A stretch of DNA of 64,000 nucleotides, taken from assembly GCA_900553065.1 (NCBI GenBank), contig USBZ01000002.1, positions 1 through 64,000 on the forward strand, given 5' to 3'. This stretch comes from an uncultured Desulfovibrio sp. GTDB lineage: Bacteria; Desulfobacterota; Desulfovibrionia; Desulfovibrionales; Desulfovibrionaceae. The notes beneath the pieces are model-generated. The model had not been told where the DNA came from. It did no database searches and saw only the letters and a list, made by a program, of their open reading frames with translations. Both the position numbers and the translations under genes were made by a program. Of the stretch, positions 50,285 to 59,806 are shown piece by piece; positions within the stretch are counted from its first letter, which is position 1, and every line of letters starts with the position of its first letter.

Positions 50285-51706
50285 ATGTCTGCAGTGTTCC
50301 GTCATGTTTCGTCTTTACGCGTCCGCGAATGGCTTCGCGACGTGCCGTTCGGTACCATCTGGGGGCTTGTCTGGCCGCAGATGATGATGCTGCTTTGCAG
50401 CATCATCGTTAATCTTACCGATATCTGGGCCGCCGGAAGACTTTCTTCCGACGTGCAGGCTGCGGTGGGACTTTCGTTTCAGATCCAGGTTTTTCTCATG
50501 GTTTTCGGCTGGGCGCTCGGAGCCGGAGGCATGGCGGCGGTCAGTCAGTCGATGGGCGCGGGGCATCTCCGGCGCGCGCAGAACTATGTCGGACTTGTTC
50601 TCTGCAGCTGCGTGGTCGTGGCCGTGCTGCTTGCGCTGATAACCGGACTGTTCCGCGACGGGGTGCTCGCTCTTCTGCAGACGCCGGAGTCGCTTGTCCC
50701 CGTGACGGACTACATGGTGAAGGTCATGCTTGCGGGCCTTCCCTCCTTTTATGTCATGCAGGTGGGCGGTACGCTGTTCAGGGCTGCAAGGCAGGTCATT
50801 GCTCCGCTTATCGTGGCCGTGGCGGCCTGTGTGCTCAACGTATTCGGCGATCTGTGCTTCGGTCTCGGCTGGCTGGGCTTTCCCTCCTTCGGCATGGCCG
50901 GCATTGCGTGGGCCACGTTCAGTGCCAATACGCTGGCGGCCGTGCTGACGATTTTCTTTCTCATGCGCGGCGGTCTTGTCATGCGCCGGGCGCTTCCTCC
51001 CGTCCGCTGGCTGAAAATCGGCGCGCCGTATCTTTTCCGCGTGGCGCTGCCTGCCTGCGGCAACAGCCTTCTCTGGCACATGGGCTACCTCGTCATGTTC
51101 GGCATTACGGCCTCCCTGCCGGACGGCGTGGCCGCGCTTGCGGGTCTTACGGCTGGTAACCGTATAGAATCGTTGCTTTATATGCCCGCCAACGCCTTTA
51201 TGGTGACGGCCTCCATTCTTGTCGGCAACGCGCTCGGCGCCGGTGACAAGGCCGGGGCAAAGCGCATAGGCATTGTGCTGTTCGTGATTTCCGGCGTGTC
51301 CATGAGTACGGTGGCCGCCTGCATGTGGCCTTTCATTCCCGATCTTGCGGCCGTGTTTTCTTCGGAGTCAGCCGTTCAGACGCAGATCGTGAACTATCTT
51401 TTCTTCAATGTCCTCGTGGTTCCCTTCACCGTGTCCGGTCTTGTGCTGCACGGGGTCATGAACGGAGCCGGAGCCACGATATATCCGCTTGTCGTCAATA
51501 CCGCCAGCATCTGGCTGGTGCGGCTGCCCTTCGGCTGGGGACTTTCCCATCTTGTCTTTCATGATGCTTACGGCGTGTACATGGCCATGTTTCTTTCCAT
51601 GGTCATTCAGACATCGGCGCTGGCATGGATATTCTTCCGCAGGGACTGGAGCCGCTTTTCTCTGAACGCACACCTTTCCCAAACAAAACACAAGGAGAAG
51701 GCATGA
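50285..51706 (+). CDS. MATE-family efflux transporter
   Basis: The product is 473 residues with twelve predicted helices in two related halves. Typical features are WGLVWPQMMMLLCSIIVNLTDIWAAGRL, GWALGAGGMAAVSQSMGAG (the conserved A-x-S-Q-x-x-GAG motif) and, in the second half, SILVGNALGAGD. It exports cationic compounds or metabolites with Na+ or H+ gradient; the substrate is unknown. The ribosome-binding site is unclear. Its stop overlaps the start of the DUF2156 gene (ATGA), so the two are coupled. Confidence 0.9.
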   Translation: MSAVFRHVSSLRVREWLRDVPFGTIWGLVWPQMMMLLCSIIVNLTDIWAAGRLSSDVQAAVGLSFQIQVFLMVFGWALGAGGMAAVSQSMGAGHLRRAQNYVGLVLCSCVVVAVLLALITGLFRDGVLALLQTPESLVPVTDYMVKVMLAGLPSFYVMQVGGTLFRAARQVIAPLIVAVAACVLNVFGDLCFGLGWLGFPSFGMAGIAWATFSANTLAAVLTIFFLMRGGLVMRRALPPVRWLKIGAPYLFRVALPACGNSLLWHMGYLVMFGITASLPDGVAALAGLTAGNRIESLLYMPANAFMVTASILVGNALGAGDKAGAKRIGIVLFVISGVSMSTVAACMWPFIPDLAAVFSSESAVQTQIVNYLFFNVLVVPFTVSGLVLHGVMNGAGATIYPLVVNTASIWLVRLPFGWGLSHLVFHDAYGVYMAMFLSMVIQTSALAWIFFRRDWSRFSLNAHLSQTKHKEKA

Positions 51707-52605
51707 ACCTTCCTTCCGGCTATGTTCCGGTCACGCTTGACCTTTATGATGAATACCGCCGTTACTTCGACCGTACGCTTCAGCCTACGGCGGATCTGAC
51801 GTTCACCAATCTCTGGGGCTGGGCGGAATATTTCGGACTCGGACTCTCCTTCCGCAATGATCTGTGCTGGATCTGCCAGACGCTGCCGGAGCTCCATTAC
51901 TGGGCGCCTGTCGGCGACTGGGAGGCCGCTGACTGGGAGGCTCAGCCCGAGATACGGAGCGGTGTGGAGCTTGTCCGCGTGCCGGAACGGCTGGGCGATA
52001 TTCTTCTCTCGAAGCTCGGCGGCCGGGTGACCTCCTTTGAAGACCGTGGACAGTGGGAATATCTGTACAACCGCGACGAGCTGGCCGAGCTGCCCGGAGC
52101 CAGATTTCATAAGAAGAAGACGCATGTGAACGGCTATCATCGCCGCTACGGCGAGGATTACCGTGAACTCGGCACCTCTTCCAATCCTGACGGCATTGAG
52201 CATGTGCTGCAGCTTCAGGAGGAGTGGTGCAAGTGGCGCGACTGTGAAAACAGTCCGTCTCTGCAGGCCGAGAATGCGGCCATCTTCCGCGTTGTGGGCA
52301 ACTGGCATCGTCTGCCCGGTCTGATCGGCGGAGCCCTGTACGTGGACAACCGGATAGGCGCCTTTTCCGTGGGGGAAAAGGTGGGCGACATGATGGTCGT
52401 TCATTTTGAAAAGGTGCAGGCCGAGCTCAAGGGCGTGTATCAGGCCATCAATCAGTCCTTCGTCAGCCGCTCCGCGCTGGGGGTTTCTCTGATAAACCGG
52501 GAGCAGGATATGGACGAGCCGGGACTCCGTCAGGCGAAGGAGACGTATAACCCCGTGGGCTTTTTGAAAAAAAGTCGGCTTGTCATAGCTGCTGATGCGG
52601 GGTAG
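51703..52605 (+). CDS. DUF2156 (LPG-synthetase-like) protein
   Basis: The product is 300 residues from ATG 51703, which has AAGGAG 5 nt upstream and overlaps the MATE stop. It is a duplicated GNAT-like fold: TFTNLWGWAEYFGLGLSF near the start, YLYNRDELAELPGARFHKKKTHVNGY (family signature) in the middle, and NPVGFLKKSRLV at the end. Relatives include the catalytic part of MprF, which transfers amino acids from tRNA to lipids, but soluble DUF2156 proteins mostly have no known substrate. Coupling with a MATE exporter may hint at a modified exported compound (inference). Confidence 0.82.
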   Translation: MNLPSGYVPVTLDLYDEYRRYFDRTLQPTADLTFTNLWGWAEYFGLGLSFRNDLCWICQTLPELHYWAPVGDWEAADWEAQPEIRSGVELVRVPERLGDILLSKLGGRVTSFEDRGQWEYLYNRDELAELPGARFHKKKTHVNGYHRRYGEDYRELGTSSNPDGIEHVLQLQEEWCKWRDCENSPSLQAENAAIFRVVGNWHRLPGLIGGALYVDNRIGAFSVGEKVGDMMVVHFEKVQAELKGVYQAINQSFVSRSALGVSLINREQDMDEPGLRQAKETYNPVGFLKKSRLVIAADAG

Positions 52606-52690
52606 TATCGACTTCGCCAACGGAAGCTGTGCGGCACGCTGCAGGCCTGCTTCCTTCTACATAACCTTCTGATCATTTTGGATGAGCATC

Positions 52691-54073
52691 ATGAAAGTTG
52701 TTACGAGATTTGCTCCCAGCCCTACCGGCCATCTGCACATCGGCGGTGGTCGTACCGCCATTTTCTGCTGGCTGCTCGCCCGTCATTTCGGCGGCGAGTT
52801 CCGCCTGCGCATTGAAGATACCGACGCCACGCGTTCCAGACAGGAATATACCGACTCCATTCTTGCTTCCATGAAATGGCTCGGACTCGACTGGGACGGT
52901 GACCTTACCTACCAGAGCAAGCGTCTTGATCTTTACAACTCCTATATCGACAGACTTCTGGAAACCGGTCACGCCTACTGGTGCGACTGCACGCCTGAAG
53001 AAGTGGAAGCCATGCGTGAAGTGGCCCGTGCCAGAGGGGAAAAGCCCCGCTACAACGGCAAGTGCCGTGATCGCGGTCTGACGGCAGGACCGGGCCGCGT
53101 GGTTCGCCTGCGCGTGCCGGATGAAGGTCGCATCGTCTTCAACGACATGGTGAAGGGCACCATTTCCGTGGACGTTTCCGAGCTGGACGACATGGTGCTG
53201 CGCCGCACCGACGGCATGCCCACCTACAACCTCGCCGTGGTGGTGGACGACCACGACATGGGCGTCACCCACGTTCTGCGCGGCGACGACCACGTTTCCA
53301 ACACGCCCAAGCAGATTCTGCTGTACAATGCCTTCGGCTTCGAAGTGCCCACGTTCGGCCATGTTCCCATGATCTGCGGCCCCGACCATCAGAAGCTTTC
53401 CAAGCGTCACGGCGCCCGCGCCGTCATCGAATACGAGCAGGACGGCCTTCTGCCGCAGGCTCTGGTCAACTATCTGGTGCGTCTCGGCTGGTCTCACGGT
53501 GATCAGGAAATCTTTTCCTTGAAGGAACTGGTGGAAATGTTCGACGGCAACAACCTGAACAGCTCTCCCGCCGCCTTCGATCCCGAAAAGCTGAAGTGGC
53601 TCAACGCACACTACCTGCGCAATACGCCCCAGCCCCAGCTGGCCGTGATGGTGCGTCCTTTCCTTGAAAAGCTGGGCTACGACGTGCCGGTGGAAAAGAT
53701 CGAGCCTCTTCTGCCCATGTATATTGAGCGCGCCTCTGATCTGGCCGCGCTTGCCCAGTCTCTGACCATTTACTTCAAGCCTGCGGAAGAGCTGGTTATT
53801 GAAGAGAAGGCCATGAAGGCTCTGAACGAAGACGGCAAGCATCAGCTTACCGTGCTGCATGATCTGATTGCCGCCATGCCCGAATTCAACGCCGAAGCGC
53901 TGGATGCCCTGCTTCACGACTATGTGGAGAAGGGCGGTCTGAAGTTCAAGCAGGTCGGCCCGCCTCTGCGTTCCGCTCTTACCGGCCTTGCCGGCGGCCC
54001 CTCCGTGCATGACGTCATGGTGGGACTCGGCAGGGAAGAGAGTCTGAAGCGCATCGAGCGTGCCGCGAAGTAG
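52691..54073 (+). CDS. gltX: glutamyl-tRNA synthetase
   Basis: The product is 460 residues. The start at 52691 aligns with the family (MKVVTRFAPSPTGHLHIGGG) and has GGATGAG just upstream; ATG 52682 is the alternative. The HIGH-type motif is HLHIGGG and the KMSKS-type motif is KLSKRHGA. Class I features between them include WGYN-like LRGDDHVSNTPKQ and YNLAVVVDDHDMGVTH. It charges tRNA-Glu. It is a single gene upstream of cysS. Confidence 0.95.
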   Translation: MKVVTRFAPSPTGHLHIGGGRTAIFCWLLARHFGGEFRLRIEDTDATRSRQEYTDSILASMKWLGLDWDGDLTYQSKRLDLYNSYIDRLLETGHAYWCDCTPEEVEAMREVARARGEKPRYNGKCRDRGLTAGPGRVVRLRVPDEGRIVFNDMVKGTISVDVSELDDMVLRRTDGMPTYNLAVVVDDHDMGVTHVLRGDDHVSNTPKQILLYNAFGFEVPTFGHVPMICGPDHQKLSKRHGARAVIEYEQDGLLPQALVNYLVRLGWSHGDQEIFSLKELVEMFDGNNLNSSPAAFDPEKLKWLNAHYLRNTPQPQLAVMVRPFLEKLGYDVPVEKIEPLLPMYIERASDLAALAQSLTIYFKPAEELVIEEKAMKALNEDGKHQLTVLHDLIAAMPEFNAEALDALLHDYVEKGGLKFKQVGPPLRSALTGLAGGPSVHDVMVGLGREESLKRIERAAK

Positions 54074-54404
54074 ACATCGGCGTGGAAGGGCGGCACGCCG
54101 TCCTTCCGCAGAAGAGTCTTTTGTCCGGTATGTTCTGGCATGCGGAACGCCGCCCGGTTTTGCGGCGGGCGTTGCCGGTTCCTTTTTCTTTTCCCGGACG
54201 TGTTCCGGCTTTTTCCGGAACAGGAATTTTCTGACTGCGGCCGGAGATGTATTTTTTCTGATCATCCGGCCCTGTCCAGCTCTGGACGGGACCGGATGAC
54301 GATTTATTTAATCAGTACGGCGTTTCCTTCGGGAAACCTGCCGTCCCGCGATCTGCGCATCGGCGCAGACGCTTCAACAGCTGAACGCAATACGGGAGAA
54401 ATCC
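54074..54404. other. intergenic region with two hairpins between gltX and cysS
   Basis: 331 bp with no credible ORF. Hairpin one is GGAAGGGCGGC-AC-GCCGTCCTTCC (54084-54107), just after gltX. Hairpin two (54263-54298) is a long stem starting CATCCGG and ending CCGGATG with a two-base loop, followed by an AT-rich stretch (gatttattta), a weak terminator. No T-box features were recognised upstream of cysS. Confidence 0.5.
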
Positions 54405-55862
54405 ATGCAGTTGTATAATTCCATGACGCGCCGCAAGGAGAATTTCGAACCTCGCCAGGCCGGAAAGGTCGGCATGTACGCCTGCGGCATTACCGCCTAT
54501 GATCTCAGCCATATCGGCCATGCCCGCTCGGCGGTGGTCTTCGACGTGCTGAACCGTTATCTGCGGTATCTTGGCTATGATGTGACGTTCGTCCGCAACT
54601 TTACCGATGTGGACGACAAGATTATTGCCCGTGCCAACAGGGAAGGCAGAACGAGCACCGACGTGGCCGAAACCTACATTGCCGCCTTCCATGAAGACAT
54701 GGACCGTCTCAATGTCCGCAGAGCCGACATCGAGCCCCGCGCCACCGAATACATTGCAGACATGCAGGAACTGGTGCAGAAGCTCATCGACGAAGGACAT
54801 GCCTATGCGGTGCCTTCCGGCGACGTGTACTTCCGTGTCCGTTCCTTCCCCGGCTACGGCAAGCTTTCCGGCAGAGACGTGGATGATCTTCGTTCCGGTG
54901 CCCGCATAGCCATCGGCGAGGAGAAGGAAGATCCTCTGGACTTTGCGCTCTGGAAGGCCGCCAAGCCCGGCGAACCTTTCTGGGAAAGCCCCTGGGGAAA
55001 GGGCCGTCCCGGCTGGCATCTTGAATGCTCCGCCATGAGCAAGAAGAATCTCGATCTGCCGCTCGACATTCACGGCGGCGGACAGGATCTCATCTTCCCC
55101 CATCATGAAAACGAAATCGCGCAGAGCGAGGCTTCCACGGGCAAGGAACTGGCCCGGTTCTGGGTGCATAACGGCTTTGTGCAGATCAATTCCGAAAAGA
55201 TGTCCAAGTCGCTGAACAACTTCAAGACGATCCGCGACATTCTGGAACATCGTCAGCCGGAAACGCTGCGCTTCTTCCTGCTTGGAAAGCATTATCGCAG
55301 CCCCATCGACTTCAGCTTTGAAGGCCTGGATGAATCGGAACGCGCGCTGAAGCGAGTGTACGAATGCCTGCGCGACGTGCGTGCTGCAAGAGGTCGTGAA
55401 TCCTGGAAGAAGGGCGAGACTCCCGCTTCGGTGCTCGACGAGTTCGAGACGCTGGAAAAGGGATTCTTTGAGGCCATGGACGACGATCTGAACACGGCCG
55501 GAGCTCTGGGCCATGTGTTCGGCATGGTGCGTCTGATGAATCGTATTCTTGAGGACAAGGGCCTGCGCAACAAGGACGGTATTCGCGATCTTCTGGCCCG
55601 TTTCGATGAGCTGGCGGGGAAATGGTCCGACATTCTCGGCGTTTTCGGCGCAGAACCTGCAGTGTTCCTTGAAGAATTGCGGGATACTCGCGCCGAACGG
55701 GCCGGTATTGATGTGGAAAAGGTCATGAAACTCATGGAGGAACGGGCCGAGGCCCGTGCCGCCAGAGATTTCGCCAGATCCGACGCCACCCGTGACGCGC
55801 TTGCGGCCATGGGCATCGAGGTGCGCGATACGCCCTCCGGCGCCGTGTGGGACATCGCCTGA
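54405..55862 (+). CDS. cysS: cysteinyl-tRNA synthetase
   Basis: The product is 485 residues. The zinc-binding start reads KVGMYACGITAYDLSHIGHARSAV and carries the HIGH motif. FVRNFTDVDDKIIARA, GRPGWHLECSAM, DIHGGGQDLIFPHHENEIAQSE (zinc ligands) and the KMSKS motif (SEKMSKSLNN) complete the class I catalytic core. The C-terminal helical anticodon-binding part ends PSGAVWDIA. GGGAG lies 6 nt before the ATG. The BepA-like protease gene follows 26 nt downstream and hslV next, so they may be one operon. Confidence 0.96.
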   Translation: MQLYNSMTRRKENFEPRQAGKVGMYACGITAYDLSHIGHARSAVVFDVLNRYLRYLGYDVTFVRNFTDVDDKIIARANREGRTSTDVAETYIAAFHEDMDRLNVRRADIEPRATEYIADMQELVQKLIDEGHAYAVPSGDVYFRVRSFPGYGKLSGRDVDDLRSGARIAIGEEKEDPLDFALWKAAKPGEPFWESPWGKGRPGWHLECSAMSKKNLDLPLDIHGGGQDLIFPHHENEIAQSEASTGKELARFWVHNGFVQINSEKMSKSLNNFKTIRDILEHRQPETLRFFLLGKHYRSPIDFSFEGLDESERALKRVYECLRDVRAARGRESWKKGETPASVLDEFETLEKGFFEAMDDDLNTAGALGHVFGMVRLMNRILEDKGLRNKDGIRDLLARFDELAGKWSDILGVFGAEPAVFLEELRDTRAERAGIDVEKVMKLMEERAEARAARDFARSDATRDALAAMGIEVRDTPSGAVWDIA

Positions 55863-55888
55863 CAGGCCGGAAGGCCGGGAAATCCGTC

Positions 55889-57304
55889 ATGAAGCTCCGT
55901 TCCGTCATTGCCGCGGTCTGTATGGCAGGAATGCTTTTTTCGCCGGTACAGGCAGAAGCGGCGCTTTTCGGTGATTTTACGCTTCAGGATGAAATGAAGA
56001 TGGGCCGGGAATTTGAAGTTCTGGTCAAATCGACCATGCCCATCATAGAAGATCCGGTGGTGCATGACTATGTGCAGGGCATTGTGGACCGCATCGTCAA
56101 AACGCTGCCTCCGCAGCCCTACAAGTTCCCGACCAACGTTGTGCTGCATAACTCTCTGAATGCCTTTGCCGCGCCGGGCGGCTTCGTCTTTGTGTTTTCA
56201 GGGCTCATCATGCACCTGAATCATGAGTCGGAGCTGGCGGGCGTGCTCAGCCATGAAATCGCGCATGTTACGCAGCGCCATATCGCCGGACGCATGGAGC
56301 GGGGCCGTGTCATTTCCATGGCCTCTCTTCTGGGGGTGGTGGCCGGTGTAGCGGCGGGACTTGCCGGCGGCGGAAACGCCGGCGGCGCGGCCATGATAGG
56401 AAGCATGGCTGCCGGGTCTTCGGCCATGCTCAACTACAGCCGGCTTGATGAAGACGACGCCGACCGCTTCGGCATCAAGTATCTGGTAGATGCCGGGTAC
56501 AATCCGCACGGGCTCAGCGGCGCCTTCGAAGTGCTGAAGTCTCAGAACTGGGGCGGCGGATCGGCCGTGCCGACCTATCTTTCCACGCATCCCGATCTGG
56601 ATCTGCGCATTGCCCGGCTGAGAGCCGATCTGCAGACCATGCCCGAGAGTCTGAAGAACCGAAAGGAGGACGACGGTCACTTCCGTCGTATTCAGACGCT
56701 GCTCTGGGCCAGACATGGAGATCCTGCGCACGCGGAACAGATTTTCGCGAAAGGCGGAGGAAAGGATCCTGTGGCGCTTATGGGGCAGGCCATGCTGGCG
56801 GCCCGGCAGAACCGCATCAAGGATGCGCAGACTCTTTTCGGCCAGGCGCTCAGGCTGGCCCCGAATGATGCGCTCATTCTGCGAGAGGCGGGGATTTTCG
56901 AGTACAGCAAGGGCGGGGACATTGACCTCGCACGAAGTTATCTTGAAAAGACATTGAAGCTGTATCCCGGCGATTTCTATGCGCTGTTCTTCTATGCGCG
57001 GGTACTTGACGATTCCGGAGACAAGATCGGCGCGCAGCAGCGTTATCGCGAAGTACTGCGTCATGTTCCGGAAGACAGCGAGGTGCATACCTACTACGGA
57101 AGGTCGCTCGGTTCGGTCAACAGGCTGAGCGAAGGGTACCTTCACCTCGCCTATGCCTCGCTCTATGTCAATGATCGCCGCAAGGCGGACAACTGGCTTG
57201 AGAAGGCGAAGTCCACCGCCCGGACGCCTGAAGAGAAGAAGGCCATAAAGGATTATGAGAAGAAGGCCGCGGATCGCGCCAAAATCATGAAAGAAGCCCG
57301 ATAG
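55889..57304 (+). CDS. BepA-like periplasmic M48 metalloprotease with TPR domain
   Basis: The product is 471 residues from ATG 55889. A Sec signal (MKLRSVIAAVCMAGMLFSPVQAEA) sends it to the periplasm. The zinc motif HEIAH lies in LSHEIAHVTQRH, with the third ligand Glu in LDEDDADRFG. The C-terminal 200 residues form TPR-like helical repeats (QTLFGQALRLAPNDA, YLEKTLKLYPGDF). BepA/YfgC proteins help assemble or degrade outer-membrane proteins such as LptD. It lies between cysS and hslV, 13 nt before the latter. Confidence 0.9.
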   Translation: MKLRSVIAAVCMAGMLFSPVQAEAALFGDFTLQDEMKMGREFEVLVKSTMPIIEDPVVHDYVQGIVDRIVKTLPPQPYKFPTNVVLHNSLNAFAAPGGFVFVFSGLIMHLNHESELAGVLSHEIAHVTQRHIAGRMERGRVISMASLLGVVAGVAAGLAGGGNAGGAAMIGSMAAGSSAMLNYSRLDEDDADRFGIKYLVDAGYNPHGLSGAFEVLKSQNWGGGSAVPTYLSTHPDLDLRIARLRADLQTMPESLKNRKEDDGHFRRIQTLLWARHGDPAHAEQIFAKGGGKDPVALMGQAMLAARQNRIKDAQTLFGQALRLAPNDALILREAGIFEYSKGGDIDLARSYLEKTLKLYPGDFYALFFYARVLDDSGDKIGAQQRYREVLRHVPEDSEVHTYYGRSLGSVNRLSEGYLHLAYASLYVNDRRKADNWLEKAKSTARTPEEKKAIKDYEKKAADRAKIMKEAR

Positions 57305-57317
57305 GGCAGGAGAACAT

Positions 57318-57857
57318 ATGGAACTGAGAGGAACCACCATTCTTGCCGTTCGAAACGAACATGGCGTGGCCATCGGCGGCGACGGTCAGGTAACGATGGG
57401 ACAGAGCATGGTGATGAAGCATACCGCCAGAAAAGTGCGCCGCCTTTACAGGGGCCAGGTTGTGGCGGGATTTGCCGGAGCTACGGCCGATGCCTTCACG
57501 CTCTTTGAGCGCTTTGAAGCCAAGCTTGAGGAATCCGGCGGCAATCTTCTCCGGGCAGCGGTGGAAATGGCCAAGGACTGGCGTCAGGATAAGTTTCTGC
57601 GCAAGCTGGAGGCGCTGCTGCTTGTGGCCGATGCCGAGCGTACGCTGATTCTTACCGGAACGGGCGATGTCATCGAGCCGGACGACGGTGTGGCCGCCAT
57701 CGGCTCCGGCGGTGCTTATGCGCTTTCCGCCGCCCGTGCCCTTTTGCGTCACACTTCCATGAAGCCTGCCGAAATTGTGAAGGAATCCATGTCGATAGCC
57801 GCTGACATCTGCGTGTTCACCAATACGCACCTTACCATGGAAACCATCGAAAAGTAG
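57318..57857 (+). CDS. hslV: ATP-dependent protease subunit HslV
   Basis: The product is 179 residues, a proteasome-like peptidase. The catalytic threonine becomes N-terminal after removal of a five-residue leader (MELRG before TTILAVR). Further signatures are VAIGGDGQVTMGQ, RKVRRL, GFAGATADAFTLFERFE, EALLLVAD and AIGSGGAYALSAARAL. GGAG is 7 nt before the ATG. HslV needs the HslU ATPase; none follows, as the gene ends at a strong terminator, so hslU must be elsewhere. Confidence 0.95.
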   Translation: MELRGTTILAVRNEHGVAIGGDGQVTMGQSMVMKHTARKVRRLYRGQVVAGFAGATADAFTLFERFEAKLEESGGNLLRAAVEMAKDWRQDKFLRKLEALLLVADAERTLILTGTGDVIEPDDGVAAIGSGGAYALSAARALLRHTSMKPAEIVKESMSIAADICVFTNTHLTMETIEK

Positions 57858-57900
57858 TTGTTCTGTACGAAAAAAGGAGAGCCTGAAGAGGCCTTCCCTA

Positions 57901-57942
57901 AAGAAAAGCTCCCGGCAAACACCGGGAGCTTTTCTTTTTTCT
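57901..57942 (+). terminator. strong terminator after hslV
   Basis: A 16-bp perfect stem AAAGAAAAGCTCCCGG / CCGGGAGCTTTTCTTT with loop CAAACA. It closes the cysS-M48-hslV group. The following 210 bp up to the convergent phosphatase gene show nothing recognisable. Confidence 0.9.
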
Positions 57943-58155
57943 TAGGAAATGATGGGGGCCGCACCGTACCTTCCACAGAAGGCGAGAGGTTTTTTTGATG
58001 GCGCGCGGGCGGCAGGCGGAGCCGGAAGGCGAGTGACGGTGTTTGTCTTTTCCTGTTTGCCGCCGACTTGTGCGTTCCGCCCGGAAGCCGCGGCACTGCA
58101 CCCGAGGCAGAAGAAAGTCTGTGCGAAAAAAAAAGATCGGAGGGGCAGAGCGGCG

Positions 58156-58842
58156 TCAGCTGTCACGCCGAAGCAGCGACTCAAGTTCCTTTACGTCTTT
58201 TGCCAGCCAGCGAGCGCCGGCCTGTCGCAGTTCTTCTTCGGTGCCGAAACCGTACAGAACGCCGAGGGCGGGTATGCCGTGTGCAGCCGCCCCCAGAACG
58301 TCGAACTTGCGGTCTCCTATCATCAGGCAACGTTCACTGCCGGTCAGGCCGAGGCGCTCCATGGCGTAGGCGATGACCAGCTTTTTCTCTACTCTGGTTT
58401 CCGCCACATCTCCTCCGGCCATGAGCGTGAAGGCATCGGCCATGCCGAAGCGTTCCAGAATGCGCACGGCAAAGGTTTCCGGCTTGGAGGTTGCAAGAAC
58501 GAGCTTGCGGCCTTCCTTCTGCCAGGCGTGCAGAAGCTCGCAGATGCCGGGGGAGGGAATGTTTTCATACATGCCCTTGGCGGCGTAGTACTCCTGAAAG
58601 TACTCTATGGCCTTGTATGCCGTGGCAAGATTGAAGCCGTAGTGCTGCATGAAGGAATCGTAGAGCGGCGGTCCGATGAAGGGATAGAGTTTTTTCGGAT
58701 CGTCTTCATGAATCTGGAAGCGTTCCAGTGCGTACATGACGCCTCTGGTGATTCCTTCCGACGGATCGGTGAGCGTTCCGTCAAGATCGAGAAAAAGGTA
58801 GTCGGCATCGCGGGGAGCGCAAAGATCGGCGGATGGGGACAT
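58156..58842 (-). CDS. HAD-family phosphatase, phosphoglycolate-phosphatase-like
   Basis: The product is 228 residues. HAD motif I is FLDLDGTLTDP, motif II VLATSKPE (Thr/Ser), and motif III/IV KLVIAYAMERLGL and MIGDRKFDVLGAA. The cap domain is alpha-helical (about 25-90, with FIGPPLYDSFMQHYGF), as in the Gph/PgmB group. It removes phosphate from a small metabolite; the substrate is unknown. The ribosome-binding site is weak. A 244-bp gap without features separates it from the upstream gene on the same strand. Confidence 0.88.
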   Translation of the reverse strand: MSPSADLCAPRDADYLFLDLDGTLTDPSEGITRGVMYALERFQIHEDDPKKLYPFIGPPLYDSFMQHYGFNLATAYKAIEYFQEYYAAKGMYENIPSPGICELLHAWQKEGRKLVLATSKPETFAVRILERFGMADAFTLMAGGDVAETRVEKKLVIAYAMERLGLTGSERCLMIGDRKFDVLGAAAHGIPALGVLYGFGTEEELRQAGARWLAKDVKELESLLRRDS

Positions 58843-59086
58843 GGCAGGAACCGGAAAAGGGGAAGAAGGAAAGAGAAAAGGCCGTGGGCAAAGCCGCAGC
58901 TTCAGACCGGAGAGCGCCAGTCATTCAGGCCGGAGTCGCGTTCTCTTCCGGTGTTTGAGGCGTACAGAGTCTTATGCAGGCGGAACAGATCGCTGGAAAA
59001 AGTCTGTCGCCGTTTATCCGGAAGAGAAAACGGCGACCGGCTTTACCGGATTTGATTTTTTGCAGAATACTGTTCGTCGCGGCAGG

Positions 59087-59503
59087 TCATGATGCCAGCG
59101 CTGCCACGAGGGACCAGCAGCAGAACCATGATACAATCTGCAATATCAGGGGATGGATGGGACGCCCCATCATGGCCATCTGTATATTGATGAGAAAGGT
59201 GATGACACGGGCTATGCCCGCAAAGACCAGAAAGCCTATGCAGGCCAGCAGACCGAATTTGAGTCCCATGGCAAAGGCCAGAGCCAGCGTGATGATGCCC
59301 ATCTGGCAGGAGGGCAGGATCTGACCGGCATTGGACTGCATGAACACCACTCTCTGATGAAATCCACCGTGCTGTTCCCGGCTGCCGGGATTGTTCACCA
59401 GTTCGGCATCCACGACTTCGCGTACATGGATGACGGGTTGTCCGCAGTGCGGACAGGCTTTGCTGTCGTCGGGAATGCCGGCGTGGCAGTTGGGGCAGTT
59501 CAT
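59087..59503 (-). CDS. zinc-ribbon membrane protein of unknown function
   Basis: The product is 138 residues. The N-terminus is a compact zinc ribbon (MNCPNCHAGIPDDSKACPHCGQ, two CxxC pairs). A linker of about 40 residues with many Gln and His follows, then two or three membrane segments (about 70-98 and 115-136). GAGGG and TTTCC lie just before the ATG. Proteins of this layout are common but uncharacterised. It is likely anchored in the inner membrane with the ribbon in the cytoplasm. Confidence 0.7.
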   Translation of the reverse strand: MNCPNCHAGIPDDSKACPHCGQPVIHVREVVDAELVNNPGSREQHGGFHQRVVFMQSNAGQILPSCQMGIITLALAFAMGLKFGLLACIGFLVFAGIARVITFLINIQMAMMGRPIHPLILQIVSWFCCWSLVAALAS

Positions 59504-59806
59504 GAAGGAAACCCTCGTCAGGCTGATGTGTTGAACACTATGGTGTTAACTCTAATCATCCTGTCCGTGTTGGCAAGGGGAAAGGCGAGGGCCAACTGTT
59601 ACAAAGTATGAACGACAGAGAGCAGGGAAGCGGCGGGGCGTTCTCCGGGAGCTTCAACGTCATGGGTCTACGACGGATTTTGGGCCGGCGCGTTTCAGGC
59701 GCGGAGGCGGAGGCATCCCGGCGCAGCCGTCGGTTCTCCACCCACGTTGGCCGGCGGAAATAACGATGTTATTGCCGTATACGCTTTGCCGGCAGAGAGA
59801 ATCGGC
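59504..59806. other. intergenic region between the zinc-ribbon and epimerase genes
   Basis: About 300 bp. It holds an imperfect inverted repeat close to the zinc-ribbon start (GTTGAACAC/GTGTTAAC around 59530-59550), a possible regulatory site. Near the epimerase stop is a nested repeat (GCCGGC outside, AATAAC-GAT-GTTATT inside, about 59751-59794). No ORF or T-run terminator was found. Confidence 0.4.

Noticed and set aside
54263..54298. T-box leader or mobile-element repeat before cysS
   Set aside because: It is a single hairpin with no T-box sequence and no second copy in the window.
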